Shown piece after piece: positions 9,641-18,158 of a stretch of 48,352 bases of DNA (position 1 is the stretch's first letter; every line of letters starts with the position of its first letter). The notes under the pieces were generated by a model, which worked only from the letters and a program-made list of their open reading frames with translations, was not told the DNA's origin and did not search any database. A program made the position numbers and the translations under genes. The DNA comes from Cytophagales bacterium (GTDB lineage Bacteria; Bacteroidota; Bacteroidia; Cytophagales; Cyclobacteriaceae): the NCBI GenBank assembly GCA_016124425.1, contig WGNT01000133.1, positions 1 through 48,352 on the forward strand, in the 5' to 3' direction.

Positions 9641-11611
9641 TCAGGGTAGTACCCCGTCAGCCGACGTCAGTGCCTGTATTCGCTGAAGGACGAGGGGTTC
9701 TTTTAGTTTGCTCGTGAGGATGTCCATAAAGTACTTCAAATTCGGGTAGTTTTCGGCGGCGACAAAACTTTGTTTGACGGCAAATTGTAGATTCACTTGC
9801 ACCTTTTGATCCATGGCGATAGTCTGATAGGAGAAAGACAAGGTGCCATCAGGAATCGTCAACGCGATGTTTTCAGGATAATCATCAAGCTCGTATCCTT
9901 CGGGAATAGTGATGTTGGCCGTATATCGGTCGGTTAGCGTATAATTAAAATCTACAGGAAATGTTCTCGCATCAGCAGTAAAGGGGTTTTCTGTCCATCG
10001 GTTAATCGAAAACGGGCGGATAAAAAGATTGTCCTCCAATGCTAGCGGTTGCTTACTCGAGATTGCTGTTTCTAGGGTATGACGGCTTCCCATTTCCTTG
10101 ATGGTTGCATTAAACGCCAACACATCTTCTTCCGGATCGGTAATAATTTCTTTTTTAAACGATTCCAGGGATTCCTCTTTCGAAATATCACCATACCTAA
10201 CTGCATCATAATCTATCAGCCGAAGCGTCGCAGCGCGGAGTAGCCCGGAATCGGGAGACACTTTGATGTCAATATACTGCGTGATCCCCGACCGGTGTTC
10301 TAGGGCTACCGGCATCAGGCCACTTTCCGATTCCATGATAAGGAAGCCGTCGTTCACGTGAAAATCCAAAGGCAAAAACCCGAGCGGTCGATTGGGGTTG
10401 CAAGCATCTATATAGTAAAGTTTGTCGTCTGTGCTCGCTACCAGCATGAGGTGGTTGAATTGGTCGGCAAACGGGAAAGAGATCAAATTAGACCTCCCAT
10501 TGCCTTTGCTACTGATAAATACCGGATGTGCTTCAATGTCGGACGCTTTAAGCAGTGCCATCAGTGTCAAATTTATCTCGGCACGGCTACCTTTTTTATT
10601 AGCTAAGATTTCTTTTAACGTCTGCTCCGGGACAATTCCGCCCTCTCCGCTATGTACCAGGTTTGTTGTGATGTACTGATAGGCTTGTTGCAGGATTTCA
10701 GCTTTTGTTTTTCCGGTATTGTCGGTTATCGGCAACGATTTGATCGTATTTTTGTCTGGCTTTGTGTAAGAGGAAAACGCTTTCCGTTCCTTAAAAAAAT
10801 CCGCCAGTTCTTGCCAGGTACTAAACATTTTTTCATAACCGGATTCCGTCTGTCCCAAGGCGTTGGTGGATTGGGATTTGTAGCCGGCTAGTTGAAACTG
10901 AACCTTTTCGAGGTAATCCGCAAAGTGGTTCATATAGGGTTCGGCTTTTACTGAACGTAGGTCTGTCAAATTCCACACATAATAGCCCTTCGGCCCCTGT
11001 CTGTAATTGGCAGTAATTACCTTTGCCCCTTGGCCGAGTGTTCTGTAATCTAAAAATTCTGGGATGTCCAAACTATACGAAGACTTTAGGGTTGGGATAT
11101 CATTCTGAAATACCCAGCCGTCTATGAAAAGGATGGATTTGTCTATTTTGGTATAGCTATATTCAAAGATAGACCCTTCTTTTAACTCCGGAAAGGTAAA
11201 GCGGATTTCCTTATATCCGTCACCGGCATCTACCTTAAAAAAATCATCTTTAGTAAGTTTGGTTACCTTCTCTATCCCGTCTTCCATATTGACAACCTGC
11301 GCGCGGAGCCGCTGTATGTCCTCAATCCCATCCTGTCCTTCATAATACCTCAGCAGTATGTCCCCGTGGGATTTACCACTTTCCCGGAGCACTTTTATCC
11401 GCCGGTGTATTTCGCTGTGCAATTGTACGTTTGGGAAAAAGCTAGTATTGCTTTCTGCAAGAACTACGGCATCGGAACCCGGCTCAAAGGGTACGTCTGT
11501 CAGCTCAAATTCTTCGGACGTGTATTTTCCGAATTTCATTTCTTGCGCCCAAAGGAAGGATTTTCCACATACGAGCCCCAAGAGGAAGGTAAAAACCAGT
11601 ATAGTTTTCAT
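9641..11611 (-). CDS. DUF3857 / transglutaminase-like exported protein, catalytic centre lost
   Basis: The 656-residue protein starts with a signal peptide (to about residue 22, ending LWAQ). A DUF3857 beta-sandwich region (about 50-230) is followed by a transglutaminase-like fold (about 290-420) and a C-terminal beta-rich part. In active members the nucleophile sits in a GDC motif. Here the aligned position reads KKGSRAEIN, with Arg343 in place of Cys, while the His (FNHLMLV) and Asp (YYIDAC) positions remain. It is therefore probably a non-catalytic binding or scaffold protein. Its start is 6 bases after the stop of the active-looking paralogue, so they form one transcript. Members of this family in Bacteroidota are periplasmic or surface proteins of unknown function. 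Confidence 0.88.
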   Translation of the reverse strand: MKTILVFTFLLGLVCGKSFLWAQEMKFGKYTSEEFELTDVPFEPGSDAVVLAESNTSFFPNVQLHSEIHRRIKVLRESGKSHGDILLRYYEGQDGIEDIQRLRAQVVNMEDGIEKVTKLTKDDFFKVDAGDGYKEIRFTFPELKEGSIFEYSYTKIDKSILFIDGWVFQNDIPTLKSSYSLDIPEFLDYRTLGQGAKVITANYRQGPKGYYVWNLTDLRSVKAEPYMNHFADYLEKVQFQLAGYKSQSTNALGQTESGYEKMFSTWQELADFFKERKAFSSYTKPDKNTIKSLPITDNTGKTKAEILQQAYQYITTNLVHSGEGGIVPEQTLKEILANKKGSRAEINLTLMALLKASDIEAHPVFISSKGNGRSNLISFPFADQFNHLMLVASTDDKLYYIDACNPNRPLGFLPLDFHVNDGFLIMESESGLMPVALEHRSGITQYIDIKVSPDSGLLRAATLRLIDYDAVRYGDISKEESLESFKKEIITDPEEDVLAFNATIKEMGSRHTLETAISSKQPLALEDNLFIRPFSINRWTENPFTADARTFPVDFNYTLTDRYTANITIPEGYELDDYPENIALTIPDGTLSFSYQTIAMDQKVQVNLQFAVKQSFVAAENYPNLKYFMDILTSKLKEPLVLQRIQALTSADGVLP

Positions 11612-11617
11612 GGATGG

Positions 11618-13450
11618 TTATTTTTTAAAAGTAAGTTGTCTTTGAAATTCTTTTTGGATGCCAGATAGCATCTCTCTTTCAGCCTCTTCAGAGGTATCCG
11701 GATGAAGGTGGGTCTTGATTCTTTTGTTTATTAGGAGTTTGTTGGCTTCGTGAACCGTTTCCAGTGCATGCTGGTAATCAGGGGTAGTAACATCCCAAAA
11801 AGGCGGCTCACCTTCAAAAACGAGAGGATTGTCAGTAGTAATCTCAATGGTTTCCTCGTACTCCCATTGTGTGTTCTTTAAATCCTCAATGGGTAGTTTG
11901 TTCCAGGAAAGAGGAACAATAACTCGCTTGGCCGTATTTTGGGAAAATCTAGCGACAAACCCTTCAAAGGAAATTTCCGCAGTAGGAACATTCCGTTCCT
12001 GGCTCACGACGATCTCAAATGAGCTAAGGTTTAATCCTCTTCCTCCCAGCTTGGCGTTCAAAAAGTCCTTTTGCTCCTTTTCTGAAAGTTGATAAATCAA
12101 ACTCCCGAAGATTTCGGCCGGTTCTCCCCAGTATCGTGATTTCCCCACAATTTTTGCATCGCCACTTTCCAATAGGTCTACCTGTAAACGCAGCTGGGAC
12201 TTATGAAATTCACTTGCAGCATAAGAAGGTGTGCGGTCGATAAGGCCGCCGTCTTCTGTTATCACCAATACCGGCCTGTTTTTCGTAAAACTTCCGAGAT
12301 AACCCGTTGGCAGGGTAGTTGAGGTACATTCAAGCCAGAGGGTGTCTGAAGGCAGCGGAACGCGCAAAATCACATGGTTAAATTGGTTGGAGGGAAAATC
12401 CACGTCAATCGGTTCTTTGTCATCTCCGGCAAGCACTAGTGTGTAATCGGCGGGAATCCCAACTTCTTTCAAGAGCGCTTTCATCAACAAACTGAGGCCC
12501 TTGCAATCTCCGTATTTCATTGCAACCACATCCGAGGCCTTCATCGACCGCCATCCTCCTATTCCCAATTGGATACTTACATAGCGGTAGTTTTTTTGAA
12601 GGTATTTGTAAATGACGTCGATCTTTTCAAAATCATCCGACAAGCCCTCAGTGAGCGCAATCACCTGTCTTTTGGTCTCATCAGGAATTTCATCCCTTCC
12701 TTGATTCAAGTGATTAAACCATTTGCCAAAGGACTGCCAGGAATCCATTGTAGCTGCGAAGCCCTCCATCGAAAATTTGATCGGTGCAAGCGCAACAAAG
12801 GGGAGCTCCTCTTTTTCTGTTTTTCTATCCAGCGGCGCAAGGTCACGTACTTCCCACCATAACTTTTGCCATCCAGGAAGCGCATCCGTAGCAGCATTAG
12901 CAGTTACTAATTTCTCCTTATATCTTAATCCGATACTTTCCGGATAGGCAACTTCAAATGAGGATTCCGTTATCTTCTGAAAATAATAGCTGTTTGGATA
13001 CCATTTTGGAAGATTGAAATTACCCTCCCTTTTTATTTGCAGTTCAACCTCCACTTTGAGTGGGACGGGCAGATTGTCCACGGTAAAATAGTTGATTTTG
13101 GAGTCTTCGATGATGGAACCCTCTCCAATCGTAGCCCGCTCGCTTAGGTCTTTGCTGCGGATTCTCCGAAGGGTTTTCCCGCTTTTCGGATCAATTATCC
13201 GCGCTTCAAAATGCTCAATTTTTGTAAACTGATCGATATCGATGCTGTAGCTTCCATGATCCAGTCCCTTGGCATCCAGCACTATCGTGGTTTGGCGAAT
13301 ATCTACCAGGTAACTGTAATCTTCCAGTAGCGTAACTTTCATGTGCTTTTCAAGGGAAGAGTAAGCAGGGACAACTACCTGGCAGGTGGCGTTTGTCCAT
13401 ACTAAAAGGGCACCTAGGGTGCTAAAAAAAGACCATGTAAACGAAGTCAT
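11618..13450 (-). CDS. DUF3857 / transglutaminase-like exported protein, Cys and His retained
   Basis: I chose the ATG at 13450, which begins a signal peptide (MTSFTWSFFSTLGALLVW...ATCQ); a TTG six bases upstream is the only extension. The 610-residue protein has DUF3857 (about 40-230), then a transglutaminase core with MKYGDCKGLSLLMKALL (Cys316) and FNHVILRV. The third triad position reads WLECTS, with Glu where Asp is usual. It may be a periplasmic protease or amidase-like enzyme, but no member with a known substrate comes to mind. It is the first gene of a two-gene operon with the degenerate paralogue. Confidence 0.88.
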   Translation of the reverse strand: MTSFTWSFFSTLGALLVWTNATCQVVVPAYSSLEKHMKVTLLEDYSYLVDIRQTTIVLDAKGLDHGSYSIDIDQFTKIEHFEARIIDPKSGKTLRRIRSKDLSERATIGEGSIIEDSKINYFTVDNLPVPLKVEVELQIKREGNFNLPKWYPNSYYFQKITESSFEVAYPESIGLRYKEKLVTANAATDALPGWQKLWWEVRDLAPLDRKTEKEELPFVALAPIKFSMEGFAATMDSWQSFGKWFNHLNQGRDEIPDETKRQVIALTEGLSDDFEKIDVIYKYLQKNYRYVSIQLGIGGWRSMKASDVVAMKYGDCKGLSLLMKALLKEVGIPADYTLVLAGDDKEPIDVDFPSNQFNHVILRVPLPSDTLWLECTSTTLPTGYLGSFTKNRPVLVITEDGGLIDRTPSYAASEFHKSQLRLQVDLLESGDAKIVGKSRYWGEPAEIFGSLIYQLSEKEQKDFLNAKLGGRGLNLSSFEIVVSQERNVPTAEISFEGFVARFSQNTAKRVIVPLSWNKLPIEDLKNTQWEYEETIEITTDNPLVFEGEPPFWDVTTPDYQHALETVHEANKLLINKRIKTHLHPDTSEEAEREMLSGIQKEFQRQLTFKK

Positions 13451-13654
13451 TATCAAAAATATTATTTTGTTGGAAAGATATATTTTTTTCGGAAATCTTA
13501 ACGGATTGGACGGGAATTTTTTTAGAAAAAATTTATTGCTTTAAAATGGCAACTTTTTTGGTTTGGATAAGACGCCGCTTTTCAAGAACTTGTTGGTAAG
13601 GAGCACCTATCGACTCAAAAGAGGTTGAATATCCAAATAGATACTATCGACAAT

Positions 13655-14680
13655 ATGGCTGTAATGAATTCGCGACGCATCACGTATACTGAAATGAAAG
13701 ATACCTTTGTCAATATTCTGACAAAAAACGGTTTTTCAACCTCAAAGGCCATCCCCTGTGCCGAGCTTTTCGCGCAATCGAGTTTGGATGGTGTTCCTTC
13801 TCACGGCCTCAACCGATTTCCCGAGTTTATCCGTTTGGTAAAAGAGGGGTATGTTATTCCTGCTGCGGAACCGGTGCTTGAGTTTTCTATCCCTGTGTTT
13901 GAACGTTGGAACGGAAACCTGGCTGCAGGAATGCTTAATGCCCAATTTGCAATGAATCGGGCAATAGCTATGGCGGGCAGCGAGGGTTTGGGATGTGTGG
14001 GGCTTTCCAATACCAATCATTGGATGCGGGCTGGAAATTACGGATGGCAGGCAGTTGAGGCGGGATGTATTGGGATTTGTTTTACAAACACTCTTCCAAA
14101 TATGCCTGCATGGGGAGGTAAAGAACCTAAGATCGGTAACAACCCACTGGTGCTTGCTGTACCCTCCGGCGATAAGGGGGTGGTGTTGGATATCGCTATG
14201 TCACAGTTTTCTTACGGAAAAATGGGTGCTTACTTTAGAAGTGGGGAAGCGTTGCCCTATGATGGGGGATTTGACACGGACGGTAACCTCACTAAACGTG
14301 CTGAAGTTATCTTGGAAAACAATTTCGCGCTGCCCTTCGGCATGTGGAAAGGAGCGGGATTATCATTGATGCTTAACCTTATATGTTCGTTGGTGTCGGG
14401 AGGTAAGGCTACCCACGAGATTGGGCGGGAAAAAGAAGAACACAGCATCTCCCAGTTTTTTCTCTGCCTACATCCGGAGAAACTCGGGCTGGATCTTGGG
14501 GAATTTTTAGAAAAAGCTGATGAAATTATAGCCGACCTGCTTCATTCAGATACATTTGAAGGAAAGTCGGTTTTTTTTCCTGGCCAGCAGTCGCTGAAAA
14601 ATAGGGAGGAGAATCTCGTGAACGGTATACCCGTGGAAGGGGCTATTTGGGAGGCAGTACTAAAAATGTTACGGGAATGA
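13655..14680 (+). CDS. YiaK-like 2,3-diketo-L-gulonate reductase family (malate/L-lactate dehydrogenase fold)
   Basis: The protein of about 341 residues belongs to the NAD(P)-dependent malate/L-lactate/ureidoglycolate dehydrogenase family. Motifs are VPSHGLNRFPEFI (His50, the expected catalytic base), NHWMRAGNYGWQA, GNNPLVLAVPSG and FGMWKGAGLSLML. The order and wording are closest to E. coli YiaK as I remember it, suggesting reduction of a 2-keto or diketo sugar acid. The ATG at 13655 (or 13664) fits the family N-terminus (about ten residues before the first conserved helix); an in-frame TTG at 13625 is less likely. The stop overlaps the next start (ATGA). Confidence 0.85.
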   Translation: MAVMNSRRITYTEMKDTFVNILTKNGFSTSKAIPCAELFAQSSLDGVPSHGLNRFPEFIRLVKEGYVIPAAEPVLEFSIPVFERWNGNLAAGMLNAQFAMNRAIAMAGSEGLGCVGLSNTNHWMRAGNYGWQAVEAGCIGICFTNTLPNMPAWGGKEPKIGNNPLVLAVPSGDKGVVLDIAMSQFSYGKMGAYFRSGEALPYDGGFDTDGNLTKRAEVILENNFALPFGMWKGAGLSLMLNLICSLVSGGKATHEIGREKEEHSISQFFLCLHPEKLGLDLGEFLEKADEIIADLLHSDTFEGKSVFFPGQQSLKNREENLVNGIPVEGAIWEAVLKMLRE

Positions 14681-15198
14681 AAGAACCTCATTTGAAGCGG
14701 CTGATTTTGATAATGGGATTACCCGGGTCTGGCAAGAGTTTTTTTGGCAAACGGCTTGCTGATAGTATAGGCGCTACCTATTTCAACAGCGATAAGGAAC
14801 GAAATCGCCTTGGAAAAAGAGGGAATTATGCGTTATCGGATAAGCGCTTGATTTATGAGGTGCTTCTTGAGCTGGCAAAGGACGAGTTGGAGGCAAACAA
14901 AGATGTCATTGTCGACGCTACTTTTCAACTACAGTCCTTGCGTGAATTGTTTTTTCAACTAGCAAAAAGGGAAGGCGCTACTTGCTATTGCTTTTATATC
15001 CATGCGGCAGAACTTCTGGTTCGGGAGCGGCTTAGCCGTCCCCGTATTGAAAGTGAAGCTGATTTTCAGGTCTACCTAAAATTAAAGGAGGAATTTGATC
15101 CCTTTCACTGTGATGTGCACCAACTGGAATCCCGCGCTGACAACATCGCAGAAATGCTGGAATCTGCCCAAAAAACACTGAAACATGGAAAAAAATGA
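14677..15198 (+). CDS. P-loop kinase-like ATPase (AAA_33 / zeta-like fold)
   Basis: The 173-residue protein opens with a Walker A motif GLPGSGKS (14-21), followed by a conserved acidic-rich strand (VIVDATFQ, about 89) and a lid with RERLSRPR. It belongs to the AAA_33 group of small-molecule or nucleotide kinase-like P-loop proteins. In many Proteobacteria this domain is the C-terminal half of one protein whose N-terminal half is an aminoglycoside-phosphotransferase fold. Here the two halves are separate genes in the opposite order, overlapping by 14 bases. The ATG at 14677 overlaps the reductase stop. The substrate is unknown. Confidence 0.85.
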   Translation: MKEPHLKRLILIMGLPGSGKSFFGKRLADSIGATYFNSDKERNRLGKRGNYALSDKRLIYEVLLELAKDELEANKDVIVDATFQLQSLRELFFQLAKREGATCYCFYIHAAELLVRERLSRPRIESEADFQVYLKLKEEFDPFHCDVHQLESRADNIAEMLESAQKTLKHGKK

Positions 15199-16201
15199 TC
15201 TTATTAGTATGGCTGCTACCGGTTCTTTATACGGTCAGCCCTTCGAGGATGGGCTCCAGGAGACGCATATTTCCTGGGTGCTTTTCACGGCAGATTTTGC
15301 CCTTAAAATAAAACGACCGGTTTCGTTTTCATTTCTCGACTTTTCTACCTTGGAACGTAGACGACACTTTTGCGAAAGAGAAGTGGTGCTTAATAGCCGT
15401 ACTACCGACATTTACCTTCAGGTAGTTTCCATCACCAAACAGGAAGGAGAATGGATCTTAGGAAAAGACAGCCGCTCTGTGGTGGAGTATGGTGTGGTCA
15501 TGAAGCGTCAGGACAGTGCATTGCGTATGGATCTTTTGCTCTCGCAGGGTAAGGTCGAAATAGCCGTCGTGCGTCAGTTGGCAGCTCAGGTAGCGGCTTT
15601 CCATGAAAATGCTGCGCGTATTCCCATTCCCTTCGAGGTCAGTCGGGCGAAAGAACTATTTGCCGATTTACAGTCAGTGACCTCGGTGATGGAGGAATAT
15701 GGACATTCTGAATGGCTGGCAGTGATCGCGGAATCCATTGAATTCAGCAACGTTTTCCTAGATCAGTATCAGGCACAGTTTCGTTTACGTGCGGACTCGG
15801 GTACCGTGCGGGATGTTCACGGGGATTTGCATAGCAGAAACATTTTTTTGGCCAACCCACCGATTATCTTCGACTGTATCGAATTCAAAGACAGCTACCG
15901 GCAGATTGATGTTTGGTATGAAGTGGCGTTTCTTTGTATGGATATGGAATTTTTTGGAAAAAAGACATTATCCGAGGTTTTTTTCGAGGAGTATACGGCG
16001 ATTCAGCAGGGAGCGTTAGAAAAAACAGACACCCGAATATTTTTGTATTATAAGATGCTTCGCGCCAATATCCGTGCAAAAGTGTTGGCACTACAGGCTT
16101 CCCCGGACGGTAATGGTAGTTCCGGAGCAAAAAATATAGCTGATTCCGTTAGGTACCTACAACTAATGAGGGAATATTTGGAGGAGCTTCGTCGAATGTG
16201 A
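15185..16201 (+). CDS. Aminoglycoside-phosphotransferase-fold protein (partner of the P-loop kinase)
   Basis: The 338-residue protein has an APH-type kinase fold. The catalytic loop VHGDLHSRN (about 215-223) and the metal-binding FDCIEFKD (about 232-239) are intact, and the N-lobe has FALKIKRPV, where Lys should contact ATP. The run IDVWYEVAFLCMDMEFFG is typical of the APH half of the fused APH-ATPase proteins. It starts inside the upstream kinase gene in another frame, which supports co-translation and a physical complex. A role in antibiotic resistance is not indicated; the substrate is unknown. The 123-base gap downstream shows no strong terminator. Confidence 0.83.
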   Translation: MEKNDLISMAATGSLYGQPFEDGLQETHISWVLFTADFALKIKRPVSFSFLDFSTLERRRHFCEREVVLNSRTTDIYLQVVSITKQEGEWILGKDSRSVVEYGVVMKRQDSALRMDLLLSQGKVEIAVVRQLAAQVAAFHENAARIPIPFEVSRAKELFADLQSVTSVMEEYGHSEWLAVIAESIEFSNVFLDQYQAQFRLRADSGTVRDVHGDLHSRNIFLANPPIIFDCIEFKDSYRQIDVWYEVAFLCMDMEFFGKKTLSEVFFEEYTAIQQGALEKTDTRIFLYYKMLRANIRAKVLALQASPDGNGSSGAKNIADSVRYLQLMREYLEELRRM

Positions 16202-16324
16202 GAAAGAAAAAAGTTGATTAAAGTCATGTTTAGGGATGATCGCGGTGATAGTACGCCTTGATTTGAATGGGTAATTTTGATTTTTGTATCCATTAGACCA
16301 TTTACAGTTACCTATCCTATAGTT

Positions 16325-18118
16325 ATGCACTTTCCTTCCTTACAGCCACACACGTTTCACATCCCGGTTATGGGATTGGGATTTACCGTCGACTCTCCGC
16401 TTAAGATTGCCAAATTCGGTATATCTAGTTGTGTGTCGATTATCGATGATTTCTTGCTGGAAGACATGCGCAAGCTGTACAGTGAAAAATTAGGCCTTCC
16501 TTTTCAGGCGATAGCTGACACAGAACTTGACGCTAAAGCACGGCGTACAACAGCCTATTTAGACTTTTTAAATGCCCAAGTCGAGAATCAGGTTACTGAA
16601 CTGGCAGCACAGGATTTTGACCTAGACCAGGAAATCAATACCTATTTTGAACTTTTACCGGATGACCATCCTGCTCATGAGATGTATCTAACGATGAAAT
16701 CAGGCACAGGTACTGCAAGGGAAGCCCTTCAACAACTTCTTCGGGAAGAGATCAAGGCAGGCAGCATTGATGTGAACATCATGACTAAAGTTGACAAGCT
16801 GAATTATGATGCCGAAGGAAACGAACTTCCACGTCAATATTCGGATGCCTTGGCTGCCCTTCGGGGATTTGCTACCAGCAAGCTCGACGCTTCAGTTATT
16901 TTTTCAGCGGGATTAAATCCAGCCCTCTACTCATATATGGAGCAGTTTTCGGATTTTTTTCCAGATGAGAAGGGGCATGTCAAAAAGCGGATCATCCTTA
17001 AAGTAAGCGATTACCGCTCTGCGCTGATTCAGGGGAAGTTTCTGGCAAAGAAAGGGCTATGGGTTTCCGAGTTCCGAATTGAGTCAGGCTTGAATTGTGG
17101 AGGACATGCCTTTGCTACTGAGGGATTTCTTATTGGGCCTATATTGGAAGAGTTTAAGCAACAAAGGCAGGTGCTAGCAAGTACCCTTACGGAAACCTGT
17201 CAACAAGTTTTATTAGAAAAGGGGTTATTTGCGTTGCCTACAGGCAGCCAGCCGAAAATCACCTATCAAGGAGGACTGGGAGATGCCCGGGAGGACCAGT
17301 TTGTGAGGGAATATTACGCCCTAGACGGAACAGGTTGGGGAAGCCCATTTTTATTGGTGCCGGAAGCCACCTCTGTCGATGATGACACGTTGAACCGCTT
17401 GATTGAAGCACGAAAGTCTGACTTTTACTTAAGCCATTCATCGCCTTTAGGGGTTCCGTTTAACAACCTTCGGACAAGCAGTGGGGAGGAACAACGAAAA
17501 GCCCGTATTGCCAAAAACAGGCCAGGAAGTCCCTGCTATAAGAAATTTCTGTCCTTCAGCAAAGAGTTTACAGAAGTACCTATTTGCACTGCCTCCAGGC
17601 AGTATCAACACTTGAAAATAAAACAAGAAGCGGCAGGAGAAGTAAGTTCCGTAGAGGTCGCCAAGGTGCTGGAAAAGGATTGCCTATGTGAAGGATTAAG
17701 CGCTTCTGCCATCCTTCGGCAGGGTACGGATCCTAGGAGGAATCTAAAAGCGGTGACTATCTGCCCCGGACCAAATCTCGCGTACTTTAAGGGCATCTTT
17801 AGTCTCAAAGAAATGGTGGACCACATTTATGGGAGGATCAACCTAAACTTGGATCCAGAAAGGCCCCACGTATTTATCAAAGAAGTGCAGCTATATGTAG
17901 ACTATCTGAAGAATGAAATAGCGAATTCACTTCCCGGCAAGACACAGAAAGTAGAGGCCTACCTAGACCGTTTTCGCAAGAATCTGTCGGAAGGGATTCA
18001 GTATTATCAAAATCTCATTGATACGGTAAAGCCCGGAGCAGAGGAAGTACTTGAAAGGATGAAATTGCAGCTCCAGCAAGTAAAAGGTGAGTTACAGGAA
18101 ATGGCGTTGCCAGTATAA
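16325..18118 (+). CDS. Conserved 597-residue protein of unknown function, possible FMN/TIM-barrel type
   Basis: The start is placed at the ATG at 16325 (MHFPSLQPHTFHIPVMGLGF); an in-frame upstream ATG at 16277 adds 16 unlikely residues. I do not recognise a named family. The N-terminus (VMGLGFTVDSPLKIAKFGIS) and the segments SGLNCGGHAFATEG and DGTGWGSPFLLVPEATSVDD resemble phosphate- and flavin-binding loops of glutamate-synthase or nitronate-monooxygenase-like barrels. The second half holds clustered cysteines (GSPCYKKF, PICTASRQY, KDCLCEGLS, TICPGPNL) that could bind a metal or iron-sulfur cluster. The C-terminal 90 residues are helical and charged. There is no signal peptide, so it is cytoplasmic. 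The barrel idea is inference. Confidence 0.8.
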   Translation: MHFPSLQPHTFHIPVMGLGFTVDSPLKIAKFGISSCVSIIDDFLLEDMRKLYSEKLGLPFQAIADTELDAKARRTTAYLDFLNAQVENQVTELAAQDFDLDQEINTYFELLPDDHPAHEMYLTMKSGTGTAREALQQLLREEIKAGSIDVNIMTKVDKLNYDAEGNELPRQYSDALAALRGFATSKLDASVIFSAGLNPALYSYMEQFSDFFPDEKGHVKKRIILKVSDYRSALIQGKFLAKKGLWVSEFRIESGLNCGGHAFATEGFLIGPILEEFKQQRQVLASTLTETCQQVLLEKGLFALPTGSQPKITYQGGLGDAREDQFVREYYALDGTGWGSPFLLVPEATSVDDDTLNRLIEARKSDFYLSHSSPLGVPFNNLRTSSGEEQRKARIAKNRPGSPCYKKFLSFSKEFTEVPICTASRQYQHLKIKQEAAGEVSSVEVAKVLEKDCLCEGLSASAILRQGTDPRRNLKAVTICPGPNLAYFKGIFSLKEMVDHIYGRINLNLDPERPHVFIKEVQLYVDYLKNEIANSLPGKTQKVEAYLDRFRKNLSEGIQYYQNLIDTVKPGAEEVLERMKLQLQQVKGELQEMALPV

Positions 18119-18158
18119 GAAAAATTTGCTAGTATGGGGGAAGAATCAATAGATCGCT

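Noticed and set aside
13454..13461. TATTTTTG on the minus strand as promoter of the DUF3857 operon
   Set aside because: It ends only four bases before the ATG at 13450, leaving no room for a leader.
14677..16201. Antibiotic-resistance aminoglycoside phosphotransferase
   Set aside because: The APH-fold protein has the features of the APH-ATPase housekeeping family, and its partner is a P-loop kinase; nothing points to a drug substrate.
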